A DNA stretch of 64,000 nucleotides from positions 62,001-126,000 of the forward strand of contig NZ_FMZC01000014.1 in assembly GCF_900102625.1 (NCBI RefSeq), read 5' to 3'. Source of the stretch: Paracidovorax valerianellae. Its GTDB lineage: Bacteria; Pseudomonadota; Gammaproteobacteria; Burkholderiales; Burkholderiaceae_C. Positions within the stretch are counted from its first letter, which is position 1; every line of letters starts with the position of its first letter. Made by a program: the position numbers and the translations under genes. The notes below the pieces were generated by a model. The model was not told where the DNA came from. It worked only from the letters and a program-made list of their open reading frames with translations, and made no database searches. Below, in pieces: positions 26,850 through 34,599 of this stretch.

Positions 26850-26881
26850 AAAAAGGGCTGCCATTTCTGGCAGCCCTTTTT
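26850..26881. terminator. Bidirectional rho-independent terminator
   Basis: AAAAAGGGCTGCC at 26850-26862 and GGCAGCCCTTTTT at 26869-26881 form a perfect 13-bp stem with a six-base loop and A/T tracts on both sides. It lies 23 bp after the large glycosyltransferase and faces the end of the convergent methyltransferase gene, so it can serve both. Confidence 0.9.
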
Positions 26882-26959
26882 ATTGGCGAGATTGGAGAGA
26901 TCAGTTGGCGGGCTCTGCGGACCGGCTGACCGGCACACCGCAGCAACTTCACGTGACAG

Positions 26960-27817
26960 TCACTTGCCCAGCAGCAGAAAGATCTCGTTGTTGAGCAGCA
27001 GCTCTTGCGGGTACTTGCCATGCAGAGCCTGTGGCACCTCCATCTGCAAGCTGCGGCGCTCCTGGCGAATGACGTGGAAGCCCGCCTGAGTCATCACGGC
27101 GACGAGTTCGTCCGCCGTCAGCCGGTTCAATGTCTTGTATTCGTTGAAGACGAATTTCTTGTAGCCATCGACCCCAAAGTCGTCGAAACCGAAGTCGCGC
27201 TCGGCACCGTCGATCGGACCCTCGTGCGCCTGGATGACGGCCCAGAGTTCGTCATCGCTGACGAGCAAGTGGTGCCACGGCACGTCGTCATAGCGCCGCA
27301 GGTGCGAACCGAAAGGCGAGAAGTACAGGGGCTCGATCTGCAGGAAGAAAACACCGCCGGGATTCAATGCCGCATACAGATCGCGTGCGATGGGTTCCAG
27401 TTGATCCTTGCTCACGTGCTCGAATGTGGACCAGCTGAAAATCCCGTCCACCGGCCGCCGCCCGGCCAGCGGCGTGGCCGGCGCAATGGTTTCGAAGCTC
27501 AAGGCCTTGGGAACGCGGCGAAGGCCCAGCTGTTCCTTGGCAATGCGCGGCAGCTTGGAATACTCCTGCCGGATGTCGATGCCGTGGATCGAAGTCGCTC
27601 CATGGCGCAGCGCCAGGGCCAAGTCCGTGATGCCATCGCCGCATCCGAAATTGAGCAGTCTCGCGGTTTTCACGTCCAGTGCCGAACCCAGCCAGTGCTG
27701 GACGACGTCGGCGGCATAGTGAAAATGCGCCCGGAACCACTCGTCCGAGATGCGTTCGGCATCCCACTGCGGCGCCCCCCAGAATCGTTGCTGGATGCGA
27801 TCGAACAAAGTGGTCAT
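26960..27817 (-). CDS. Class I SAM-dependent methyltransferase (surface glycan cluster)
   Basis: This 285-residue protein has the SAM-binding motif LLNFGCGDGITDLALAL near residue 55, the acidic end of strand two (IHGIDIRQEYSKL) and the post-strand-four region VDGIFSWSTFEHVSKDQLEPI. FFLQIEPLYFSPFGSHLRRY is a feature I associate with methyltransferases of polysaccharide clusters. It is the last gene of the leftward Wzm-Wzt-methyltransferase group and could methylate a sugar residue or the chain end. The ATG at 27817 is the first in the frame before the conserved part. Confidence 0.8.
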   Translation of the reverse strand: MTTLFDRIQQRFWGAPQWDAERISDEWFRAHFHYAADVVQHWLGSALDVKTARLLNFGCGDGITDLALALRHGATSIHGIDIRQEYSKLPRIAKEQLGLRRVPKALSFETIAPATPLAGRRPVDGIFSWSTFEHVSKDQLEPIARDLYAALNPGGVFFLQIEPLYFSPFGSHLRRYDDVPWHHLLVSDDELWAVIQAHEGPIDGAERDFGFDDFGVDGYKKFVFNEYKTLNRLTADELVAVMTQAGFHVIRQERRSLQMEVPQALHGKYPQELLLNNEIFLLLGK

Positions 27818-27886
27818 GGGCAGGCGCCTATCGCAGAGGGAAAAGGAAAAAACAGCACACGGGCACGGGCCCGTCATCAAGCCTCT

Positions 27887-28777
27887 TCAAGGCTTGGCCA
27901 GTACGTAGGCGTCCTGGTGGTTCCAGAAATGCACCGGCACCCGGTGGATGAGCCGGTCCATGCCCACGGTCTCCGCAATGCGCGCCAGGACGAATGCCTC
28001 CGACGTGAACGCTGTGCCGTATTCCTGGACGTCGATCGCCTGGGACTCGCTGGAGGGCGCAAAGAAAAAGCCTTCTTCATCCAGCGGGACGCTGTCGTGC
28101 GCAGCCGCCTTCAACCCGTGGGTGGAGAACACCAGAACCCCGCCAGGGGCCACGCCCTCGTACAGGCATTGCAGCCAGCGGAACCACGTGCGGCGCGGCA
28201 AGTGGCTGAACAGCGACAGCACGAACACCACGTCGTACTTCTGCTCCCACGCCAGATCCTCCGGCACGGTGGAAGAAAGAACACTCTGCACACCGAAGGT
28301 GCTGTGCGCGAACTGCATGGCGTCCGGCACCACGTCGGAGACAGTCACGCGTTCGGCGCCCAGCGCTTTCACCAGATGCCGGGTGAATCGGCCATGCCCG
28401 CTGGCGAATTCCATGAAGCGCTGGGTCTTCAGCAATGGCCTGTCGACGGCCTCCAGCAGCACCATCAGCTCGGACAGCGTCCGCCAGCCGTCCGCCAGAT
28501 AGTCACGCAGCGGGTTGGTGCTGGAAGGGTGGCCCTCGAAGAACCGGAAGATGTCGTCCGCACGAGCAATCTCGCAGTTCAACCCCATCATCTGGGAGAA
28601 CGCGCCTGGCAACGTGTGCCGCTCGATCAACTGGTGCGCCGTCAGGCGCGTTTCGCGATCCTGCAAGGCATGGCGCAGGGCCTCTGCGGCCAGCATCCGC
28701 TCATTGCGTTCCAGATGTTGTTGTCCAAGGGCCAGCCATTCGGTGGCCGTTTGAGAAGGGGCGGTCAGATCATTCAT
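27887..28777 (-). CDS. SAM-dependent methyltransferase with N-terminal helical extension
   Basis: This 296-residue protein has about 120 residues of helical sequence (EWLALGQQHLERNERMLAAEALRHAL) before a class I methyltransferase domain: MEFASGHGRFTRHLVKAL near residue 125, VTVSDVVPDAM, VVFVLSLFSHLPRRTW and EGVAPGGVLVFSTHG. The substrate is unknown. It lies between Wzt and the second methyltransferase on the same strand and so belongs to the glycan-export group. It could form part of a chain-terminating complex, since Wzt proteins with a C-terminal binding domain often recognise methylated ends. Confidence 0.8.
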   Translation of the reverse strand: MNDLTAPSQTATEWLALGQQHLERNERMLAAEALRHALQDRETRLTAHQLIERHTLPGAFSQMMGLNCEIARADDIFRFFEGHPSSTNPLRDYLADGWRTLSELMVLLEAVDRPLLKTQRFMEFASGHGRFTRHLVKALGAERVTVSDVVPDAMQFAHSTFGVQSVLSSTVPEDLAWEQKYDVVFVLSLFSHLPRRTWFRWLQCLYEGVAPGGVLVFSTHGLKAAAHDSVPLDEEGFFFAPSSESQAIDVQEYGTAFTSEAFVLARIAETVGMDRLIHRVPVHFWNHQDAYVLAKP

Positions 28778-28838
28778 GGATAGAAGGCCGAAATGAAGAC
28801 CGTGCCGAACAGGCACGCAATCTTCAATGGCATAAAAA

Positions 28839-28887
28839 GGCTCCAGCGCATATTCTACTAGGGCACATAGCTATCAAATGTATAGCA
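28839..28887. repeat. Intergenic copy of the palindromic repeat
   Basis: GGCTCCAGCGCATATTC at 28839-28855 is identical to the reverse complement of 18259-18275 in the kinase gene. It is followed by AGCTATCAAATGTATAGCA (28869-28887), a 6-bp inverted pair around an A/T-rich centre. It lies in the 175-bp gap between the wzt stop and the following methyltransferase start, where nothing else is recognisable. Confidence 0.75.
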
Positions 28888-28953
28888 TTCAACGGAAATG
28901 GACGACGCGCACTTCGGATGCAGAGCGCAGCGGTGTGCAGTACATCGCGCGTC

Positions 28954-30306
28954 TCATCCCCAGTGGTGCGGCAATTTCACCAGCCCCGGCATGAGCGTCG
29001 GCGAGACCCAGTTGAAGTTCAGAAACTGGAACCACTCGTCGTAAACCACCAGGCCGCTTTCATCGAAAAGAAACGCGCTGATGACGTAATCGCCGCTGTG
29101 CAGCGGAAGGTTGGGGAACGTGAGCACGGAGCGCCACAGCCCATCGCCCAGCGGTATCGGCGCCGCGCCCTCTTCGTGGGTGGCCAGCGAGGTAATGCCA
29201 ACCCCCTTGGACTGCTCTATCATGAAACCGACATTGGGCTGTTCGCGTCCCCGGCCGCGCACGACGATGGTCGCGACCAGATCTTTGCCGGACAGCCGGC
29301 CATAGCTGCCGTCCTGCGGTTCGCCCAGGTTCCCGATATCGACCGAAAGAATGCGGGCGGAGCCGTCGTCGCGGGCCGGAACATTGCCATTGCGCTGGCG
29401 TCGGCCCACGGAGGCAGCATCCGTAGCGTTCGTCGCGGCTGAAGCGCCGTCGCCGTCCAGCGGGGCGCCGTTGTCCGGCGCCGGGGCATCGGTAGCACCA
29501 CCCTGCCCGCCCGCCGCCTGCGCCGATTCCGCATTGCGTAGCCGGGAGTGCACGTCATAGGCGCCCAGCACCGGCTCTGTCAGCCCGAACTGTTTGACGC
29601 GCCCACCGTCGAGCCAGAGCGCCAGATCGCACAGATGGCGGATGTGGTACGGGCTGTGCGAGCAGAACAAAATGGTGCAGCCCGCGTTGCGGAACGCCAT
29701 GATGCGGTCCACGCATTTTTTCTGGAAGTGCTGATCGCCAACGGCCAGGGCCTCGTCGATGATCAGCACGTCGGGTTGAACGGCCGTCACGAGCGCGAAG
29801 GCCAGGCGCACCGACATGCCGGACGAGTAGGTCTTCACCGGCCGATCGAGCGCCTCGCCCAATTCGCAGAACTCGATGATCTCCGGTTCCAGCCGCTGCA
29901 TCTCTTCGCGCTCGATCCCGATCAGGCTGCCGCCGAAATACAGGTTGTCACGGCCGCTGAAGTCGGGGTGAAAACCCGCGCCCAACTCCAGGATGGCCGT
30001 GACACGGCCAACCCGCGCGATGGAGCCGGTCGAAGGCTGGAGCGTACCCGCCAACAGCTTGAGCAGCGAACTCTTGCCAGCACCGTTGTCGCCGATGACA
30101 CCGATGCACTGGCCACGCTGCAGTTCAAAAGACACATCGCGCAATGCCCAGTGGCTGCGATGGGTGGACCGGCCGGTGATCAATGATTTGAGGCGCTGCC
30201 GGGGAGAGGCATAGAGTTTGTACTCCTTGCCCACATTCGTGACCTTGAGCACTGTCTCCTGGGCCATTTCACCCACCGCCTGGCTGCCTTTAGCGCTCTC
30301 GCTCAT
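28954..30306 (-). CDS. wzt: Polysaccharide ABC transporter ATPase with glycan-binding C-terminal domain
   Basis: This 450-residue ATPase powers export of an undecaprenyl-linked O-polysaccharide across the inner membrane. Residues about 15-260 are the ATPase: Walker A GDNGAGKSS, the signature YSSGMSVRLAFAL, Walker B DVLIIDEALAVGD and the switch His in FCSHSPYH. A low-complexity Gly/Ala/Asp/Asn-rich linker covers about 262-310, and a Wzt_C beta-sandwich ends the protein (SARILSVDIGNLG through DEWFQFLNFNW), which in relatives reads the chain-end modification. The start overlaps the wzm stop (ATGA). The ATG at 30306 was preferred to a TTG two codons upstream. Confidence 0.93.
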   Translation of the reverse strand: MSESAKGSQAVGEMAQETVLKVTNVGKEYKLYASPRQRLKSLITGRSTHRSHWALRDVSFELQRGQCIGVIGDNGAGKSSLLKLLAGTLQPSTGSIARVGRVTAILELGAGFHPDFSGRDNLYFGGSLIGIEREEMQRLEPEIIEFCELGEALDRPVKTYSSGMSVRLAFALVTAVQPDVLIIDEALAVGDQHFQKKCVDRIMAFRNAGCTILFCSHSPYHIRHLCDLALWLDGGRVKQFGLTEPVLGAYDVHSRLRNAESAQAAGGQGGATDAPAPDNGAPLDGDGASAATNATDAASVGRRQRNGNVPARDDGSARILSVDIGNLGEPQDGSYGRLSGKDLVATIVVRGRGREQPNVGFMIEQSKGVGITSLATHEEGAAPIPLGDGLWRSVLTFPNLPLHSGDYVISAFLFDESGLVVYDEWFQFLNFNWVSPTLMPGLVKLPHHWG

Positions 30307-31103
30307 AACCAATCCACCAATTGGTCGCGGCTGCGTTTGACCACGACATTCAGCGCCACCGCAATCACTACCACCCAGGTCAGTGCGACTGCCCAGACGA
30401 TCGGCGGCGGCAGTACACCTTGTAACAACACTTGCTGGTAACCGATCACCAGAGCGGTCATCGGATTGAGCCAGAGCACCCAGCGCCAGTTCTCAGGAAA
30501 GAGGGTCAGGGGAAAAAGAATGGGCGTGAGATAAATACCCACAGACAACAGGAAACCCACCAGCTGCACCGTGTCGCGCAACGCTGCAGCCAGGATAGCC
30601 AACAGGTAAGCGATCAAAACGCTCAGAACCAGTTGCAGCGCCATCAGCGGCAGGATCGCTCCAACCGCAGGCCGAAAGCCGTGCAATGGAGCATAGACCA
30701 AGGCCACCAGCGCGAGCAGTGGCCCGAAAATCACGCAACTTGCCATCACCGATCGCGTGGTGAACAACACGGGCGGCAGCGGATTTTTTTGAAGCATGCT
30801 GCCGGCTTCTATCAGGCTGTTCATTCCCCTTGATACGGCATCGCAAAACGCCATCCATGGAAGTGCGCCCACGATCAAAAATGTGCCCACTGCGTGCGTA
30901 GGAGCGCCCTCACCCAGCCGCATGGAAAACACCACGTCGAACACCAGATAGTAAGCAGCCACGGTCAAAAGGGGCTGCAGGTATGGCCAAAGAACCCCCA
31001 CCGCCGTTCCGGCATGCCGTGCCGCCACTTCGCGACGAGTTAACACCCACACCAACGATCGAGCGCTCCACACGGAGCGCCACTCATTCCATAAAGTTTG
31101 CAT
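30303..31103 (-). CDS. wzm: Polysaccharide ABC transporter permease
   Basis: This 266-residue ABC-2 type permease has six predicted membrane helices and an N-terminal amphipathic segment (LVWVLTRREVAARHAGTAVG). With Wzt it forms the channel for the lipid-linked polysaccharide. PYLQPLLTVAAYYLVFDVVF and LPWMAFCDAVSRGMNSLIEAGSML are family-typical. It is the first gene of the exporter group, about 105 bp downstream of the PPIase stop and on the same strand. It uses more A/T-rich codons than genes outside the glycan region. Confidence 0.92.
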   Translation of the reverse strand: MQTLWNEWRSVWSARSLVWVLTRREVAARHAGTAVGVLWPYLQPLLTVAAYYLVFDVVFSMRLGEGAPTHAVGTFLIVGALPWMAFCDAVSRGMNSLIEAGSMLQKNPLPPVLFTTRSVMASCVIFGPLLALVALVYAPLHGFRPAVGAILPLMALQLVLSVLIAYLLAILAAALRDTVQLVGFLLSVGIYLTPILFPLTLFPENWRWVLWLNPMTALVIGYQQVLLQGVLPPPIVWAVALTWVVVIAVALNVVVKRSRDQLVDWL

Positions 31104-31207
31104 GCAGGAACAAAGAGATGAACAGGCTCATTTAAAACAGCCTTGAAAAGGTGCAAAGACCAACCGCCTTGATCGAGACAGTTGGCCCTTCATCGCAACC
31201 ACAAAGT

Positions 31208-32140
31208 TCAGTTGATCGGTTTCAACTGCGTGGCATGGTCCGCTGCAAACTTGGAAATGGCTGGCGCATCCAACGTCATATCCTGCTGCAACTTTTGAGC
31301 CTCTGCCGCCCGCGCTTCCTGGCGAACGTTGTTACGCACTTCGTTCATCAACTCTTCGCGCACTTCGGCAAACGGCTTGGTGGACACCGGCTTGCGGTCT
31401 TGCAACTGCAGAATGTGGTAACCGTATTGTGTTTTGACGATCTCGCTCAGATCGCCTGGCTTTTGCAATGAAAAGGCAATCGCTTCAAATTCGGGCAACA
31501 TGCGTCCGCGCTCAAAAAAGCCCAGGTCGCCACCTTTGGCGCCGCTGCGCTTGTCCGTCGACCGATCTCGCGCCATCTGGGCAAAATCTGCGCCGGCCTT
31601 CAACTCTTCCAGCGTTTTTTCCGCTTGAGCGCGTGACTCTGCTTCGGTCCCGCCAATCAAGATGTGGCGGATTTGGACCTGCTCTGCAGTCTTGAAACGC
31701 TCGGGTTTGGCTTGGTAAATATTGCGAGCAAGCGGCTCGGCAATGGCATCACTGGGAGTGTGAGCCGCATCAAGCTTGGCAAGCCATGCATCAGAAAGCG
31801 CCTTGTCCCGGGCCATGCGAACTGCAGCAGCGACTTCCGGATCTTTGGCCAGCCCTTCAGCTTCTGCCTTATCGGCCATCGCCCGGCGTGCGTACAGGTT
31901 GCCGACGATCTGCGTCACCGCGCTGGAGCGGGAAAGCACTTGCGCTCGAGAATCGGGCGGAATTCGCTGCTCGGCGTCCGCTTCGACATCAAGTGTGGTG
32001 ATCACATTCTTACCGCCTTTGACCAGCGGCAAATCTGCGCCGGCAGCCAATGCGGTGGAGCCAGCGTGCAACGCTACCACGAGAGCCGCGGACCGAAGGA
32101 GAAAGGATGGGGCAAAAACACTATGCATGGATGAGCTCAT
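31208..32140 (-). CDS. Exported parvulin-type peptidyl-prolyl isomerase
   Basis: This 310-residue periplasmic folding factor resembles PpiC/SurA/EpsD-type chaperones. A signal peptide covers about residues 1-33 (LLRSAALVVALHAGSTALAAG). A helical N-terminal region (NLYARRAMADKAEAEGL) precedes the parvulin domain: VQIRHILIGGT near 158, AKGGDLGFFERGRMLPEFEAIAFSL and KTQYGYHILQLQDR. It lies directly downstream of the surface-protein gene, separated by a strong terminator, so it probably has its own promoter. It may assist folding of that protein or of other envelope proteins. Start at the first ATG, 32140; an ATG four codons later is an alternative. Confidence 0.88.
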   Translation of the reverse strand: MSSSMHSVFAPSFLLRSAALVVALHAGSTALAAGADLPLVKGGKNVITTLDVEADAEQRIPPDSRAQVLSRSSAVTQIVGNLYARRAMADKAEAEGLAKDPEVAAAVRMARDKALSDAWLAKLDAAHTPSDAIAEPLARNIYQAKPERFKTAEQVQIRHILIGGTEAESRAQAEKTLEELKAGADFAQMARDRSTDKRSGAKGGDLGFFERGRMLPEFEAIAFSLQKPGDLSEIVKTQYGYHILQLQDRKPVSTKPFAEVREELMNEVRNNVRQEARAAEAQKLQQDMTLDAPAISKFAADHATQLKPIN

Positions 32141-32158
32141 CAGACTATTCGTACAGTT

Positions 32159-32189
32159 AAAAAAAAAGGCGGGGGAAACCCCCGCCTTT
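32159..32189 (-). terminator. Strong rho-independent terminator after the surface-protein gene
   Basis: On the minus strand an 11-bp perfect stem (AAAGGCGGGGG with CCCCCGCCTTT, three-base loop, 32165-32189) is followed by an uninterrupted run of nine T (32167-32159). It starts 37 bp after the surface-protein stop and is the strongest terminator in the window. Confidence 0.93.
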
Positions 32190-32225
32190 CTTGGATCGCA
32201 TTGCTGCGATTAAGTGCCGAAACGA

Positions 32226-33941
32226 TTAGTTAACGGTCTGAATGCGCGTGTTACGGTGAGGCCAGGTGATACCGAAGTTACCCGACACGCCGTTGCCCAC
32301 GTTGGGGTTGGACAGCTTGATGAACGAGGAACCCAGGATTGGCAGACCGTTGCCGCCGTTGGTGGTGTTGATCGCGCCCCAGCCGTTGGTGTAGGTACCA
32401 GCGGTGATGGTGGTGCGAGCAACATTGCCGCCGAGCGACGATGCACCTGCGTCAGCGAAAGCCAGCACGCTGGTTTCACCGCAGAAACGCACGACGGAAG
32501 GAGCCAGCGGGTTGCCTGGCGAGAACACTGGAGGCGTACCGGCTGCACCAGCGGTCGTTTCTTCACGGTTCCAGAAACGTTGGCTATCAGCAGCAACGCA
32601 GATGTTACCGACGGAGTCAACGCTGGTGTTGGTAGGCAGGAACCATTCGCCACCGGCAACCGTGCCACCGTTCAGTTGCGAGAACAGACGGTAGTTAGGA
32701 GCGGTGATACCGACCACGTTTTGGTTACCCACGACACCGGTAGCGGCATAGTTGGCGACCACGCTGTAACGGCGGGTAGGCATCGAGAACACCCAGTCCG
32801 TCTTAGCGGAGATCGACGTGTCGGTAGCGTACTGGTTCGTCACCGAGGTCACAGCCAGGGCCGTGGTCAACAGGTCAGCTTGTTCCAGCGGTGCAGCCGT
32901 TGCCGAAGCAGGCACTGCAGCCGTGTAAGGCGTAGACATGTCAGGCAGGTCGAAGAACGAAGCAGCCAGCGTAGCGGTGCCCAGAGGGGCGCCGTACGTG
33001 CCGCCGGTCGTGCCTTGCGTAGCAGGACGCGCATCCGTACGGAACAGTGGGTCAGCCGTGAACGTGTCCACGTTGCCAGCCGAAGCGTTCGTTTGTGGGA
33101 AGTGCACGAAATTGCCACGGCCATCGGCGCCGTTCACGGCAACGCGAGCAGCCACGGAGGTAGCAGCGCCGGAGAACGTCGTCGTTTGTGGCAGGTTCAG
33201 GATGTACCAGTCACCCATCAGGCCGCTGGAAGGCGTGTTGAAACCAGCGGTAGCAGCTTGTGCTTCCGTGGTGAAGTTCGTCACGGCAACCGTGTTCAGC
33301 AGCGTTTGAGCCACGGAACCGTCCACCGAGCAAGGTGCCACGTTGCTGGCGTGCTTGATAGCGCCGTACAGCGTAGGAGCAGCAGCCGTGCCACCGTTGT
33401 TTGGAGGAATGTCAGCCATGTTGAAAATTTCAACGTAGCCTTCACGGGTTTGGTTAGCCTTGTCGCCAGCAGCCAAGCTAGGGTTCAGACGGTCCAGAAT
33501 GAACTTTTGTGGCACGTTAGCGGTCAGCTTAGGCACCGTGCAGGTGTTGTCAGCGGTCACGATTTGTGCAACGCCGTCAGAACCTTGCGTCACAGCAGCG
33601 GTCCACACGTCGCCTGGAGACATGAAGACTTGGAAGTCAAGAATGTCGTCAGAGTTCGAAGCGCTACGGAAACGAACCTTCACGGCCTTGCCGTTGGAGG
33701 TGTCGGTGTTCACAACGTGGAACACGCTCATGTTGTTGTTTTGAGCGGTGAAATATGGCACCAGCAGGTTGTGACCCACGCCGGCATCCGAGATTTGCAG
33801 CACGGTAGCGTTCGTGGTGGTCAGCTGATTCGTTCCATTGAACGTACCCGTGCCAGGCACGACGCCAGCCGATGCAGCACCGGCAAAGCCCAGGCCACCA
33901 ATCATGGCAGCAATGCTCAGGGCCAGAACATTTTTTCTCAT
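32226..33941 (-). CDS. Abundant exported cell-surface protein (S-layer-like)
   Basis: This 571-residue protein has a clear signal peptide with cleavage after ASA at residue 25. The mature part is acidic, rich in Asn, Thr, Ser, Gly and Val, and predicted all-beta. Near the start is LLVPYFTAQNNNMSVFHVVN, then GKAVKVRFRSASNSDDILDF, a pattern I know from betaproteobacterial proteins annotated as cell-surface proteins. Four Cys (NTCTV, APCSV, NICVA, RFCGE) could give two disulfides. Codon choice (GGT, GTT, GCT, CGT frequent), a GGAG site eight bases before the ATG and the strong terminator suggest high expression. Its function is not known; position after a type II secretion operon suggests a secreted substrate. 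Confidence 0.75.
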   Translation of the reverse strand: MRKNVLALSIAAMIGGLGFAGAASAGVVPGTGTFNGTNQLTTTNATVLQISDAGVGHNLLVPYFTAQNNNMSVFHVVNTDTSNGKAVKVRFRSASNSDDILDFQVFMSPGDVWTAAVTQGSDGVAQIVTADNTCTVPKLTANVPQKFILDRLNPSLAAGDKANQTREGYVEIFNMADIPPNNGGTAAAPTLYGAIKHASNVAPCSVDGSVAQTLLNTVAVTNFTTEAQAATAGFNTPSSGLMGDWYILNLPQTTTFSGAATSVAARVAVNGADGRGNFVHFPQTNASAGNVDTFTADPLFRTDARPATQGTTGGTYGAPLGTATLAASFFDLPDMSTPYTAAVPASATAAPLEQADLLTTALAVTSVTNQYATDTSISAKTDWVFSMPTRRYSVVANYAATGVVGNQNVVGITAPNYRLFSQLNGGTVAGGEWFLPTNTSVDSVGNICVAADSQRFWNREETTAGAAGTPPVFSPGNPLAPSVVRFCGETSVLAFADAGASSLGGNVARTTITAGTYTNGWGAINTTNGGNGLPILGSSFIKLSNPNVGNGVSGNFGITWPHRNTRIQTVN

Positions 33942-34107
33942 ATCAAGAACTCCAGTTGAAAAGTTGGTAAGCGCAACTACCACGATTGATTACGCTGACG
34001 GATGGTAGCACAGCACTTTGGAAGGAAGTACAGCGAACATGCCGTGAAAAAAGACGTTGTCGAAAATACGCAACACTGAGATTGCAAGCGTGACAGCACC
34101 ATGCAGC

Positions 34108-34134
34108 TTGGCGCTTACCTAAGGTAAGCGCCAA
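34108..34134. terminator. Perfect 12-bp palindrome after the lipoprotein gene
   Basis: TTGGCGCTTACC at 34108-34119 pairs with GGTAAGCGCCAA at 34123-34134 around TAA. It lies 14 bp after the lipoprotein stop and about 170 bp before the surface-protein start. No T run follows on the minus strand. It may end the secretion operon transcript, stabilise its 3' end, or be an operator for the surface-protein promoter. The rest of the 207-bp gap shows no clear promoter by eye. Confidence 0.5.
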
Positions 34135-34148
34135 CCCACAATGAAACG

Positions 34149-34562
34149 TCAGCTCTCCTGGAAGTGCCACCATTGGCCGTCTTCAAGAAGCCACACTTCG
34201 TTCACGTACATGGGAACGATGGGTAGATTTAACCCTGGAATCCCAGGCTTAACATCCAGCCGCACCTGTGTTTCGCATCGAACAGCATCGCAGGTCACTT
34301 TGGTGACCTCAGCGCCCTTGGCAGCAACCGAGGGCCCGAACTGCTTGCTGAACTGCTCCGCGGTGCGTAGTTTACGGTACGCGGGGGTGGACAGCGCATA
34401 AGCAGCTTCATATTTACCTTCGAGACGCGCTTTCCAGTACGTCTCGGCACGCTTTTGAACCACCTGTTCGGGCGTTCCACCCATGCTTGCGCAACCGGCC
34501 AACGAAACAGCCGTTGCCACAAGCGCTATCGCCTTCAAGGATCGACAGTGAAATTTAGCCAT
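34149..34562 (-). CDS. Small lipoprotein at the end of the type II secretion operon
   Basis: This 137-residue protein has a lipoprotein signal (KAIALVATAVSLAGCASMGG, lipobox LAGC, Cys24). The mature part starts with a helix (PEQVVQKRAETYWKARLEGKYEAAYAL) and continues with strands ending VNEVWLLEDGQWWHF, a layout reminiscent of NTF2-like domains. Two more Cys (VTCDAVRCET) could pair. It begins 37 bp after gspD and is the last gene of the operon, a position suited to a secretin pilotin or assembly factor; this is inference, as known pilotins differ in sequence. Confidence 0.75.
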   Translation of the reverse strand: MAKFHCRSLKAIALVATAVSLAGCASMGGTPEQVVQKRAETYWKARLEGKYEAAYALSTPAYRKLRTAEQFSKQFGPSVAAKGAEVTKVTCDAVRCETQVRLDVKPGIPGLNLPIVPMYVNEVWLLEDGQWWHFQES

Positions 34563-34599
34563 GCCTATACTCCATACAGAAAAATGCCTAAGAAATTAC

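Noticed and set aside
32214-33959. A 581-codon frame antisense to the surface protein
   Set aside because: Arg/His/Val-rich with no motif; the opposite strand has signal peptide, ribosome-binding site and terminator.
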